Of a stretch of DNA of 64,000 nucleotides, positions 41,811 through 50,227 are shown in pieces; within the stretch, counting starts at the first letter, position 1, and each line of letters opens with the position of its first letter. The notes beneath the pieces are model-generated. The model saw nothing but the letters and a program-made list of their open reading frames with translations, was not told where the DNA came from and ran no database searches. The DNA comes from Afipia carboxidovorans OM5 (GTDB taxonomy: Bacteria > Pseudomonadota > Alphaproteobacteria > Rhizobiales > Xanthobacteraceae), in NCBI RefSeq assembly GCF_000218565.1, contig NC_015685.1, positions 1 through 64,000 on the forward strand, given 5' to 3'. The translations under genes were made by a program, and so were the position numbers.

Positions 41811-43094
41811 TCATCTGATTTTGAACGGGATGATGATGTCGCCGCCGAACGTGAATTGCGAACGCTTCGTTCCGGCGCCGAATGGCGTCGTTCCGTTCAG
41901 CGAGGTATCGTAACGAATTTCGGGCCTGACAACCAGGCCGTCGAGTTCTTTGGGTACGGGGGGCTTGATCGCAAGTCCGACCGTCAGCGCACCGTACGTC
42001 ATCGCTCCGCCGCTGATCGCTGTGCCCAACGGGTTGCCGTGCTCGATTCTGACGAAATCCAGGTTGCCGGGGAAAGCGGCAACGAAGAAACCATTGTTGT
42101 CTCGCCAGACCTCTCCGCGGCCAGTGATCTTGAGCCAGTCGTTGAGAGCATAGGTGACGTATTGTGCCACACCGCCGCCTGTCGCGTTGAAGCCATCATC
42201 ACGAATGTAGTTGAGGTCGGTCGTCAGGGTAAGCTTGTCGGTTGCCTTCCAGACGATCGTCACATCATTGAGATAACGCAGAGCGCTATTCGGATTGACA
42301 CCGGCAAGCACGACCGACGAGACATTGGGATTTTCCGGGCCGATATGGGTCGTTGCCAAAACGGTCAGTGCACCATCCAACAAATTCAGACCGATACCGC
42401 CGTGGAACGCCGCGGCCGCGTTGTTGTCGCCACTATTGAAGTTATCGAACCTATTGCCGAAGGTCGTATTCACGCCGGTGTCGATGCCAGCATAAACGTC
42501 AAGGATTGGGCTCACATGTGTGGTCGTCATCACTCCGGTGTGCTTGAAAGGAATGCCGAAATTAAAGATGTAGGAATGCGAGTAGAGTGCATTATCCGGC
42601 GCGTAAATAACTTCGGCGCCTTCCAGGGTGACGTATTGTCCGACCTTGACATCCACGCCGCCCGACGTGAGCCACGGCAAATGAAACAGAGCGTGCGCTT
42701 CGACGATGTCAAACTGATTGCGGCCGCTGATTGACTGATCCAATTCTCCCAGAAAATGCGTGTACCGCGCATCCGAGCCGTACATCGCCTGGAACTTGAA
42801 GCCGAAATCATATCCGGTTGCTTTGGGATCAAGCGGGCGCTGAACCGTTAGCAACGCCTGGTTCATCAACAGGGAATTGGCTTTATCGGTGAAGAGGTGG
42901 CCAAAATTGATGCCGCCGGAAGGCCCCTCGTTGAAGGTGGTCCCCGCTTGCACATGGCCGGTTATCGTGACGGTATCCCACCAGGACGGCAACGCAGGCG
43001 CGGGATTGCGCGCTTTAATCGTCAAATCTGCAGCCGTCGCGCCGCCGACTGATAAAATCAAAACGACCAGTCCGAGCAGCACACCCTTCCGCAT
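41811..43094 (-). CDS. outer-membrane beta-barrel porin-like protein
   Basis: This 427-residue exported protein has a signal peptide (ending near ATA) and alternating amphipathic strands throughout, with many Asn/Gly turns. It ends in the aromatic-poor but typical strand GDIIIPFKIR. The pattern WWDTVTITGHVQAGTTF and later FHLPWLTSGGVDVKVGQYV fits the BBP2-like beta-barrel porin group. ATG 43094 is chosen over 43118. It may be the outer-membrane element of this stress island; the substrate is unknown. Confidence 0.7.
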   Translation of the reverse strand: MRKGVLLGLVVLILSVGGATAADLTIKARNPAPALPSWWDTVTITGHVQAGTTFNEGPSGGINFGHLFTDKANSLLMNQALLTVQRPLDPKATGYDFGFKFQAMYGSDARYTHFLGELDQSISGRNQFDIVEAHALFHLPWLTSGGVDVKVGQYVTLEGAEVIYAPDNALYSHSYIFNFGIPFKHTGVMTTTHVSPILDVYAGIDTGVNTTFGNRFDNFNSGDNNAAAAFHGGIGLNLLDGALTVLATTHIGPENPNVSSVVLAGVNPNSALRYLNDVTIVWKATDKLTLTTDLNYIRDDGFNATGGGVAQYVTYALNDWLKITGRGEVWRDNNGFFVAAFPGNLDFVRIEHGNPLGTAISGGAMTYGALTVGLAIKPPVPKELDGLVVRPEIRYDTSLNGTTPFGAGTKRSQFTFGGDIIIPFKIR

Positions 43095-43169
43095 TGTAGC
43101 CCCCCAGCGCGACGTCAACCTATAATTTCCGTCTCACATTCGAATTCGTCAAAATCGTATCACGCCCTT

Positions 43170-43547
43170 TCACGCGGGGCTGTGACGCAGCACCCAGAGT
43201 TCGACCGCAGCAATGGTTGCGATGACGATCCCCACCACGAGATGCACCTGCATCGCCATGGTATCGTCGTTGAAGCTGAGGACCCAGGGGCACACTGCCA
43301 ACCATGAGCCGATCGTCAGATTGATCCATTCTTCCGACTCGAAAAACGCAGGAATTGAAACCGAGTCGAGAAGGTCGGCAAGCGAAAAGATCGCGACTGT
43401 GATGATAGTGGCCCCTGCCATCCAGGATGTATGCCATCCGAGGGGCGATCTGAATCCAAGTAACCAAGGTGACAGAAACAGGAACCCGCCCAATGCGAGG
43501 TTGATAGCGTCGACGAAAGCTTCCGTTTTCCAGTTTCGCTTGAACAT
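43170..43547 (-). CDS. SPW-repeat membrane protein
   Basis: This 125-residue membrane protein has four helices and two SPW repeats: FLSPWLLGF and the diverged AVCPWVLSF. The family has no defined function and often occurs in stress islands. It lies 75 bp upstream of the porin gene on the same strand and could be cotranscribed. Confidence 0.8.
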   Translation of the reverse strand: MFKRNWKTEAFVDAINLALGGFLFLSPWLLGFRSPLGWHTSWMAGATIITVAIFSLADLLDSVSIPAFFESEEWINLTIGSWLAVCPWVLSFNDDTMAMQVHLVVGIVIATIAAVELWVLRHSPA

Positions 43548-43771
43548 GGCGACCTCACTTCATGAAGGCCACACAACGCAACTTACAATAATAGTATAGT
43601 CCCGTTCGCTTGGAATGTTCCAGCGATTTCCGACTTGTGACTTCGGGGGTTGCGGGGCGTTGGCTGTGTGATCCTCACGAGGTCCGGACGCCGCCGCGGC
43701 CTCAGAGGGCTTGCCTCATGCCAGCGAGATGGCGGTGGGTCAGCAGAAATCCCGCGGGGAATTATATTTTG

Positions 43772-43800
43772 TGTAACCGGGCGGGTGTTTCTTCCGAATT
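43772..43800 (+). promoter_or_regulatory. ECF-sigma promoter P5
   Basis: Plus strand TGTAACC, 16 bp, CGAATT. Unlike the other five it lacks TCAC-N6-GTGA upstream. The first credible gene downstream is the DUF2933 gene at 44207. Confidence 0.6.
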
Positions 43801-43892
43801 GCATAGAAGAACAGCAAATGTATCGCGCAGGATATCGACGCGCGATAAAACGGCCAAAACGGCCCCTCAAAGGCCAGCTGCGGCTCGCGCTG

Positions 43893-44102
43893 TTAGAGGC
43901 TGCCGCCAGAGGCGGCGAGTGCCTCTATTCCGCCATCCGTCTGTTGCGGGCACCTGAGTATCGACCATGGAGGCCGGCCGATGCATGCAAACATAATCTG
44001 ACTGGCGAAGAGTTTGATCATCCGCACTTCCTCATTTCGAGCCAGGAGCGAATACGCGATGGCGATGATAGGAAAAGCCGCGAGCGAGAATATTGTCGGC
44101 AA
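43893..44102 (-). pseudogene. possible remnant of an isoprenylcysteine methyltransferase-like membrane protein
   Basis: The minus-strand frame reads FSLAAFPIIAIAYSLLARNEEVRMIKLF, seen as a hydrophobic helix followed by L-AR-EE. This resembles the C-terminal helix and LARREE motif of ICMT/DUF1295-like membrane methyltransferases. No N-terminal part is found, so this would be a truncated relic. Chance similarity is possible. Confidence 0.3.
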
Positions 44103-44154
44103 TCGATCGCCAGAATTCTACAATCCAATAGCGGTTGAAGCCAGATTAGCTCCC

Positions 44155-44185
44155 TTGACCCGTCGATCGCTGGAAGGACTATCTG
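44155..44185 (+). promoter_or_regulatory. CueR-like promoter with 19-bp spacer
   Basis: TTGACC, a 19-bp spacer and TATCTG lie just upstream of the DUF2933 gene. The right half of the spacer, GGAAGGACTAT, looks like the right half of a CueR copper operator; the left half does not match well. This suggests MerR-family control or a decayed site. Confidence 0.45.
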
Positions 44186-44206
44186 TTTATAGAAGGAGTT
44201 GAAGCA

Positions 44207-44503
44207 ATGGAATCGAATAAGAATCTGACGAACGCGACCTCGGACTCTCCGGTGGTTGGCAGTGAGCGCGGCTGGCTCAGTGGATGGGGCGGCCTTGCGG
44301 CCTGCGTAGTCGCCTTCGGCGGTGCCATCCTTATGCTCGGTGGTACGCAGAGCTTTGGAAAGTTACTGCCTCTGCTATTCTTGCTGCCGTGTGCAATCAT
44401 GATGTTCATGTGCATGAAAAATATGGATGGCAATCAGAATGACGCGGGCAGTTCGAATATCAAAACTAGTATTCACAAAACCGGTTCTGACGACGGACGT
44501 TGA
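44207..44503 (+). CDS. DUF2933-type small membrane protein
   Basis: This 98-residue protein has two hydrophobic segments and a Met/Cys-rich end (LLPCAIMMFMCMKNMDG), typical of DUF2933 proteins found with copper and heavy-metal genes. GAAGGAG precedes ATG 44207. It has a CueR-like promoter directly upstream and ECF promoter P5 about 400 bp upstream. Confidence 0.75.
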   Translation: MESNKNLTNATSDSPVVGSERGWLSGWGGLAACVVAFGGAILMLGGTQSFGKLLPLLFLLPCAIMMFMCMKNMDGNQNDAGSSNIKTSIHKTGSDDGR

Positions 44504-44589
44504 CCCTGAGGCTCAGGAAAGAAATTTGCCGGGTAGTAGATTGTGGCTGTCGGTCCGGAGAGAAGGCGGCGTGTCACGTACCACCGTTC

Positions 44590-45831
44590 TTATCTTTCGT
44601 AAGAGAAGCCGGGTCGCTCCGTCCAAGCCTGATTTTTGAACGGCATTTCAGCATCATCGCTGTTAGTGGTGTTGATCACATCGCTCCGAGCGTGCCGCGA
44701 GAAGACAAGTGATCGTGGCTTATCGAACGTCTTAGACCAAGAAGCGAAGTATGCAATTGCCGTCATCAGCGAAAGTCCAGCTACGCTAACGAGGATTTGT
44801 GCCCACACGGTCCGCGAGCCTGACTCCAATACGAAATGGGCCAAGAATGACAGGATAATTCCTGAACAGAAGACGTGGAGAGACTGTTCTCCGCATTTGA
44901 TCAGAGGTTGAAGAATACGGCATTGCAAGCCGCTCCAGTTCACGCGCAGAAGCCGTGTCGCGAACAGTGCAATGAACGCAAAATGGATCACGCGGTAAGG
45001 GGCTAGATCGGTTTTGTCATTTGGATTGAATGCGTCAAAGAGCCATTTTGGGAATTCATTCGCCAGATTCGGGATATGACCAGCCATCGTCATCGCGAAT
45101 GAAAACAGCAGATAGACGACTCCAATATACAGAAGACTTGGTGAGCTAATGAGATGGCGAAACCGCTTTGCGCCGCTCACAGCAAACCATGCGCCAAGGA
45201 TGAATAGCAACTGCCACGTAAAGGGATTAAAATACCATGCTCCTCTGGGGTAGGCGGACAAATTCCAGCCGAAATGTCGCGCAGCGAGGTAGATGCACAA
45301 TGATCCCAACATCGTAGCATCAGGCAACCGCAGCATGAGCCACATAATTGACGGCATAATTGTCAAAAGGACAATGTAGAGGGGGAGCACGTCCATGTTG
45401 AGGGGCTTGAAACGGAGGAGCAAGCCCTGGGTAAGGAGGTCGAAGGGGTTGGCCAGCAAACCGGCAATATTGAATTCATTTATCAGATCAGGATTATCGT
45501 AACTCTGTGCGATATGGCCGATCACGGCCACATACAACACAAACAAGAAAATATGCGCGACGTAAAGCTGCCAGACGCGCTTCATCAACCAGGACGTTCC
45601 CGCAACAAAGCCGCGGCGAAGCATAATATTCGCGCAAACCAGCGATGTCATGTATCCTGATATAAAAATGAAAAGCTCGGCCGCATCACTGAAGCCATAG
45701 TTTCTGATCGTGATCCACGCGACAACGTTGTTTGGAATATGGTCAAGAAAGATTGCCCAGTTGGCGATGCCACGAAAAAGATCAAGACGATGATCGCGGC
45801 CGCTGATTGGAAGAGTGGCATTGGCAGGCAT
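44590..45831 (-). CDS. opgC: OpgC-family membrane succinyl/acyltransferase, copy 2
   Basis: This 413-residue paralogue of the protein at 23348 shares DLFRGIANWAIFLDHIPNN, GFSDAAELFIFISGY and KPLNMDVLPLYIVLL. About ten membrane helices are expected. It would modify periplasmic glucans. ECF promoter P6 lies about 180 bp upstream, so unlike copy 1 it is tied to the sigma-factor response. The two copies are clearly diverged, so this is not a recent duplication. Confidence 0.85.
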   Translation of the reverse strand: MPANATLPISGRDHRLDLFRGIANWAIFLDHIPNNVVAWITIRNYGFSDAAELFIFISGYMTSLVCANIMLRRGFVAGTSWLMKRVWQLYVAHIFLFVLYVAVIGHIAQSYDNPDLINEFNIAGLLANPFDLLTQGLLLRFKPLNMDVLPLYIVLLTIMPSIMWLMLRLPDATMLGSLCIYLAARHFGWNLSAYPRGAWYFNPFTWQLLFILGAWFAVSGAKRFRHLISSPSLLYIGVVYLLFSFAMTMAGHIPNLANEFPKWLFDAFNPNDKTDLAPYRVIHFAFIALFATRLLRVNWSGLQCRILQPLIKCGEQSLHVFCSGIILSFLAHFVLESGSRTVWAQILVSVAGLSLMTAIAYFASWSKTFDKPRSLVFSRHARSDVINTTNSDDAEMPFKNQAWTERPGFSYER

Positions 45832-46013
45832 GGGTATCGTTTTTCCTTTTCCGACCGCTTGCGTGCGGTAGCCCTGTTCGCGCTCGAAGGATTATTCGAA
45901 GAGGCGGAGCGCGCTTGGAGCACGCGACGTGGGACTCGGACGCACTCACCCGCTATGAAGATTGCCTTCACGATTGTCACGCGACGCAGTCTGCTTGGTA
46001 ATCGTCACAAGGG

Positions 46014-46042
46014 AGTTCGAAGAGACCGCTTTGTTGGTTACA
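46014..46042 (-). promoter_or_regulatory. ECF-sigma promoter P6, upstream of opgC copy 2
   Basis: Minus strand TGTAACC, 16 bp, CGAACT, with TCAC-N6-GTGA at 46046-46059. It drives opgC copy 2. Confidence 0.75.
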
Positions 46043-46099
46043 AGTTCACGCTGATGTGAGCGGCCGGGCGACCTCGCAGCGATAAATGATGGTGATAGT

Positions 46100-46573
46100 T
46101 TGATGTCGTCCGGAATTGTCACGAATGACGGGACACTCGATCAGCGGGTAACCGATCCGCGGCATCGCGTACCAGGTAATGAAATGCCGTTCGACAGCAT
46201 CAAGGATGCCGGTACTCACGCAGACCTGCTGGCGTTCTTCAGACTGACTACTAAGCCCGGAGCTACATCCGAACGGACCGCTCAGACCCAGATGAAGGCT
46301 ATGATGGGTGGGAGCGGTCGCGGTCCGAATCTGAAAGTCTGGAGCCTGCCGGACAGGTCAAATCACTGTCGCGATACCTATCCCGCCACTGCCGACGGCA
46401 GGACGCGTGCGTTTTGGGCACGCAACCTCCGCTTCATGACGGGCACAAGCAAGGACGGACCGGAGGAGGATGCGCCCGCGATCATGCCTGCGGGAATGAT
46501 GGGTGATTGTGTCGCGGCGATCTTCGCCGAGCCGGGACGGACAAGCTTATCGAGCAGCATTGCGAGAGGGTGA
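46100..46573 (+). pseudogene. truncated c-type cytochrome-like fragment
   Basis: The frame contains VPGNEMPFDSIKDAGTHADLLAFFR, read as the Met-ligand end of a class I cytochrome c, and later FWARNLRFMTGTSKDGPEE and PAIMPAGMMGD, which resemble the C-terminal extension of some cytochromes. The CXXCH heme-binding start is missing and no signal peptide is present. It is most likely a 5'-truncated relic. Confidence 0.4.
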
Positions 46574-46795
46574 GGTCGGTCGGGCCCCCGTCGATGCCCA
46601 GATTTTTGTCCGCAAGGCATCGCCGTTTGCAATCGAGCCGGATTGTCCTGCGAATTAATAGAGACGTCGCGCACGACGCGTCACAAGACCGATTGCCGAC
46701 ATCAGTAAAGAGGCAGCGATTTCGTTGCGAGACGATCGTGAGCGCCTCAAGAGGCACAAAGGGGCCAAAGCTGGATTATGCCACCCATATGACGT

Positions 46796-47080
46796 TCAGC
46801 GTTTCGGCACCGAAGGAAAGCCAGCGCCAGTCGTCGCATTCGTCAGATCCTTGACCTCTACCCGCGCATCATCGAACACAACGACTGCCGTTTTTTCCTT
46901 GAACGAAACGGTGACTTTTGAGACGCCGGAAACCTTCTCGATGGTCTTTTTGACCATGTAAGGACAGGCTTCGCAGTACATGTTGTCCACCACCAGGGTG
47001 ACGGTTCGTTGCTCCGCCATTGCCCCGCCGGAGGAAACGATAAGCAACCCGAGCGCCAGCGAGGTGGGGAACTTTGTCAT
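46796..47080 (-). CDS. merP: MerP-like periplasmic metal-binding protein (cluster 1)
   Basis: This 94-residue protein has a signal peptide (ending near AMA) and one HMA domain with the metal site NMYCEACPYMVKKTI. MerP binds Hg(II) in the periplasm and hands it to MerT. ATG 47080 is chosen. It is the last gene of the merR-trx-ccdA-merT-merP operon, which has no merA. Confidence 0.85.
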   Translation of the reverse strand: MTKFPTSLALGLLIVSSGGAMAEQRTVTLVVDNMYCEACPYMVKKTIEKVSGVSKVTVSFKEKTAVVVFDDARVEVKDLTNATTGAGFPSVPKR

Positions 47081-47091
47081 TGATCTCTCCA

Positions 47092-47469
47092 TCATGATGT
47101 CAGCAAGGGCCAAAGGACGTTGAACGCGATCGCAGCGACAACCAATATCGTCGCGACGACGAGCGCGGGATTTACGAATTTACTCGCCGATCGAATTGAG
47201 CATGCTGCATCTCTTTTTTGGTTCGATGAGCGATACCACAGCCAATATCCACACCCAAGACAGGCAACAGCTACGGCAATGAAGTAAGGCTGATAAGGGG
47301 CGAGCCGAACCAGCGTGCCTATCCATGAAGCGCTGGCTCCTAAGGTAAAAAGAGGCAGCGGCAGCATGCAGCACGACGACACCGCAGCAGTGCCCAGTAG
47401 ACCACCCGCCGCCGCGGCATTTTGCAGGCGCGTCACGTCGCGAGGACCATCGGCTTCTCTGCTCGTCAT
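47092..47469 (-). CDS. merT: MerT-like inner-membrane metal transporter (cluster 1)
   Basis: This 125-residue protein has three helices and the MerT vicinal Cys pair in the first (AVSSCCMLPL). The usual second Cys pair in the loop is reduced to one Cys (DAACSIR). It moves Hg(II) or a similar thiophilic ion into the cytoplasm. It lies 13 bp after ccdA and 11 bp before merP. Confidence 0.82.
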   Translation of the reverse strand: MTSREADGPRDVTRLQNAAAAGGLLGTAAVSSCCMLPLPLFTLGASASWIGTLVRLAPYQPYFIAVAVACLGCGYWLWYRSSNQKRDAACSIRSASKFVNPALVVATILVVAAIAFNVLWPLLTS

Positions 47470-47481
47470 GATGCCAGCCTG

Positions 47482-48180
47482 TCAAACCGCCAGTTCGGGG
47501 ATCCAGATGTACACCGCGTTCAACATGTAGAAGCCCATCGCGATCAGCAGCACGCCACCAGCAATCTCGAAACCTCGCCGGTATCGGGCAAGGCGGCTGA
47601 GGTTTTCAAGCCAACTGACGGCGAATGCACCGATGGCGATCGGCACGGCGCGGCCGAGAGCGAACGCAAGAAGCAACACCACGCCAAGCCAGACCGACCC
47701 GATTCCCGCCGTGACACCGAGCAACACCACCAAGGTCGGCGTGCAGATAGGGCACACCGCGATGGCGAACGGAATCCCGAGAAGGAATGCTCCCCACGCG
47801 GCGGCTGGGCGGCTTGCTCGAAAACCGAACGACGGCAGCGGTATTCGAAGCCAGCCGACCCACATCAGGCCCAGGATGATCAACAACGGCCCGAGAAAAA
47901 GCCCCCAGCCTCGTCCAGCGATATCCGCGGCCCATTTCCCGCCCAATCCAGCGATCAGGCCAAGAACCACATGGGTGAGAACCATGGCCAGGATGAACAT
48001 GGCGCCGAATAGGAATGCCTGGCCCTTGTCCCGTCCCTTGGTGACGTAGGCCAGCGAAACCGGGATCGAAGCCAAAGCAACCGGATTGAAGCTGAACACA
48101 AGCCCGGTCAGAAACGCGACGCCCGCGGCGGCGACGCCCACATGCTCCACTGCCAGCCGTAGCGATTCCGCATTCATCAT
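47482..48180 (-). CDS. CcdA/DsbD-like membrane thiol-transfer protein
   Basis: This 232-residue membrane protein has about six helices and the CcdA pattern: FSFNPVALASIPVSLAYVT, ILAMVLTHVVLGL and CPICTPTLVVLLG. The first helix has FNP where CcdA has a Cys-Pro; the second pair is CPIC. CcdA moves electrons across the membrane to periplasmic thiol proteins. Its overlap with a thioredoxin-like gene and place before merT suggest thiol chemistry for the bound metal. Confidence 0.78.
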   Translation of the reverse strand: MMNAESLRLAVEHVGVAAAGVAFLTGLVFSFNPVALASIPVSLAYVTKGRDKGQAFLFGAMFILAMVLTHVVLGLIAGLGGKWAADIAGRGWGLFLGPLLIILGLMWVGWLRIPLPSFGFRASRPAAAWGAFLLGIPFAIAVCPICTPTLVVLLGVTAGIGSVWLGVVLLLAFALGRAVPIAIGAFAVSWLENLSRLARYRRGFEIAGGVLLIAMGFYMLNAVYIWIPELAV

Positions 48181-48437
48181 TCGCGCCCTTTACTTCGCTC
48201 GATCAGCGCCGTGCGCAGTTGCGCTACAGTCGGCATTGACGTGAAAACGAGTTTTCCGTCGACCGCGATGGACGGGAGCGTCAGCACGCCGAGTTCGACC
48301 GCATAATCGAGTTCATCGAGAACATTCAGTTCTCGCCACTCCAGATTTTTCACCGTTTTCTGGGCGGTCGTGCGGAGCCTGGCGTGCGCGGCGATGCATT
48401 CGGGGCAGCCGGGGGTATAGAACATCTCGACTTTCAT
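48177..48437 (-). CDS. small thioredoxin/glutaredoxin-like protein
   Basis: This 86-residue protein has a thioredoxin fold with active site YTPGCPECIAAHARL (CPEC) near residue 10 and the cis-Pro segment LTLPSIAVDGKLVF. It is cytoplasmic, with no signal peptide. It overlaps ccdA by four bases and directly follows merR, so it is likely the redox partner of the CcdA-like protein. Confidence 0.82.
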   Translation of the reverse strand: MKVEMFYTPGCPECIAAHARLRTTAQKTVKNLEWRELNVLDELDYAVELGVLTLPSIAVDGKLVFTSMPTVAQLRTALIERSKGRE

Positions 48438-48440
48438 GGA

Positions 48441-48860
48441 TCAATGCACCGGTGTCTTGACCTTGGCTCGTTCCAAAGCGGCGATAATCGTGCACTCGTT
48501 CACTGGCTGGGTTTCGTTCGCACAGTCGGCAATCAGTTGATCGAGCGCCTTGGACATCGCCTTCATCGCGCGAATCTTGCTTTCGATCTGCAATTTCTTC
48601 TCGACGGCCCGGGTGCGGACGTCGCCGCAACAAGCCTTGTCGCGTCCCCGCAAGACAAGGAGGTCGCGTATCTCGGCGAGCGTGAAGCCGCAGTTCTGGG
48701 CATGCTTGATGAAGCGGATGCGCCGTGCCGAGTCCTTGTCGTACAGCCGATAGCCTGCAGGACTCTTCCCTGCAGGCTCGACCAGGCCTTCCTGTTCGTA
48801 ATAGCGCAAGGTGTCGTTGCTGACGCTTGTGAGGGAAGCCAATTTGCCGATTGTGAACAT
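48441..48860 (-). CDS. merR: MerR-family metal-sensing regulator (cluster 1)
   Basis: This 139-residue MerR-family protein has a winged helix at the N terminus (TIGKLASLTSVSNDTLRYYE), a long coiled-coil helix, and Cys at 77, 78, 113 and 123. Their spacing (78-113-123) is close to the Hg-binding triad of MerR (82-117-126), though ZntR/CadR-type sensors are not excluded. ATG 48860 is chosen. Its own promoter has a 20-bp spacer with a dyad, so it likely autoregulates. A similar promoter upstream of the HMA-ATPase operon may also be its target. Confidence 0.82.
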   Translation of the reverse strand: MFTIGKLASLTSVSNDTLRYYEQEGLVEPAGKSPAGYRLYDKDSARRIRFIKHAQNCGFTLAEIRDLLVLRGRDKACCGDVRTRAVEKKLQIESKIRAMKAMSKALDQLIADCANETQPVNECTIIAALERAKVKTPVH

Positions 48861-48878
48861 GCAGTTTCTCCAGCATGT

Positions 48879-48910
48879 ATTGTAGACTGCGGAGTATACT
48901 CCAGGGTCAA
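48879..48910 (-). promoter_or_regulatory. MerR-type promoter of the merR-trx-ccdA-merTP operon
   Basis: Minus strand TTGACC (48905-48910), a 20-bp spacer and TACAAT (48879-48884). The spacer contains the perfect dyad GGAGTATACTCC (48891-48902). The long spacer is the hallmark of promoters that MerR-type activators distort. Confidence 0.75.
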
Positions 48911-48975
48911 GCGCATCGTCGGGGTATCGACCCTGCCGCACGAAGGTCTGGATATGGTATCCTGGCCAGCCTGCA

Positions 48976-50226
48976 TCACCCTTGGGTGGACTTCGTTGGG
49001 CGCGCGGACGGGACCTCGGAACGGAACAACACCAAGGACAACAAGGCGAGGGTCATCTCGACGACTGCGAACACGCCCAACGCGGCCGCGAAGCTATAAC
49101 GGAGCAGTTCGCCGAAGATGAGGCTACCGAGACCGAACCCGACGAAGAGCATGAAGACGTTCAACCCCATCGCCTGTCCGGCACGTTTGCCGCCGAGCGA
49201 GGTAACTATCCCTGCGAAAAGCGGTTGGGTCATGTCGTAGCCCAGGGACAGCACCATCGCGACGACGGGGGCGAGGACCATCGGGAAGCCGAGCATCAGT
49301 GCCGCCGCGGCAACAGCACTCAACAAAAGGCCAACGGGTATCAATCTGGCACGGCCGAAGCGATCCGCCGCCCGACCGATCAGCGGCCCCATGAGGAGGC
49401 CGGGCACGCCATAACCGAGGAGCGCGAGGCCAATTCCGATGGGCCCGACGCCGTATCGCTGTTCGAAGTACACGCCAAGCCAGGTGAAGACGCCGGAATG
49501 GAACATCGAGTTGACGAGGACATAACCATAGGTGCGCCGCCCACGCGGCGTCCCGAGCAGATCCTTGTAGCCGCGGACCAGATCCCGGAGCGTGGCGGTC
49601 ACCGATTGAGCCGTGGCGGCAATGACGGATCGATAGGGCAGAAGGACAAGCAGGAGCGCCGCGCCGACAGCCCCGACCACGACGAACAAACCTTGCCAGC
49701 CGACGAACGGCACAATCATCGCGCCCAGCGGCGAACCGAAGGCCATGCCGCCTGCCATCGCGCCGAACAGCCAACCGAGCGGTCGGCCCCGCTGTTCGTA
49801 GGGATACAGTCGTCCAACCAGCGCCAACGCGAGCGGAACGACGCCGCTTGCGCCGATTCCCGTCACGATCCGCCACAGTGCGAGCTGTTCGATGGACTGC
49901 GCGGTTGCCGTCAGCATGGTGAGCGCCGAGAAAGCCGCCAAGGACACGAACATCACGCGGTGGATTCCGAGCCGATCCGCCAGAATGCCGTATGCGAGGG
50001 TCGCGATCCCATAGGGGATCAGGTATGCCGGCACGATGAAACCGACGGTTTGGACCGAGGTTCCGAAGGCGTTCGACAGGGCCGGTATGATCGGCGCCAC
50101 CATGTAGGCCTGAAAGAAGATGACGAAGGTCGCCGCGGCAAGCGTCCGGAGGAGACGCTCGCGCCGCCGAGCGTCGATCGCGTCCGCCGCCACTCGCTGC
50201 ACTTTCACGGGATCATCCTGTGCCAT
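48976..50226 (-). CDS. MFS transporter
   Basis: This 416-residue protein has twelve predicted helices and MFS signatures: AYGILADRLGIHRV (motif A) and a second half with GPLIGRAADRFGRARL. It resembles drug/metabolite efflux carriers. ATG 50226 begins two bases before the upstream ATPase stop codon is left behind, so the genes are in one operon with the HMA protein and ATPase. Its substrate may be a metal complex or unrelated; not determined. Confidence 0.82.
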   Translation of the reverse strand: MAQDDPVKVQRVAADAIDARRRERLLRTLAAATFVIFFQAYMVAPIIPALSNAFGTSVQTVGFIVPAYLIPYGIATLAYGILADRLGIHRVMFVSLAAFSALTMLTATAQSIEQLALWRIVTGIGASGVVPLALALVGRLYPYEQRGRPLGWLFGAMAGGMAFGSPLGAMIVPFVGWQGLFVVVGAVGAALLLVLLPYRSVIAATAQSVTATLRDLVRGYKDLLGTPRGRRTYGYVLVNSMFHSGVFTWLGVYFEQRYGVGPIGIGLALLGYGVPGLLMGPLIGRAADRFGRARLIPVGLLLSAVAAAALMLGFPMVLAPVVAMVLSLGYDMTQPLFAGIVTSLGGKRAGQAMGLNVFMLFVGFGLGSLIFGELLRYSFAAALGVFAVVEMTLALLSLVLFRSEVPSARPTKSTQG

Positions 50227-50227
50227 G

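Noticed and set aside
43818..44138. 106-codon frame downstream of promoter P5
   Set aside because: It is arginine-rich, lacks a good ribosome-binding site and any motif, and runs opposite a possible membrane-protein remnant. I do not call it a gene.
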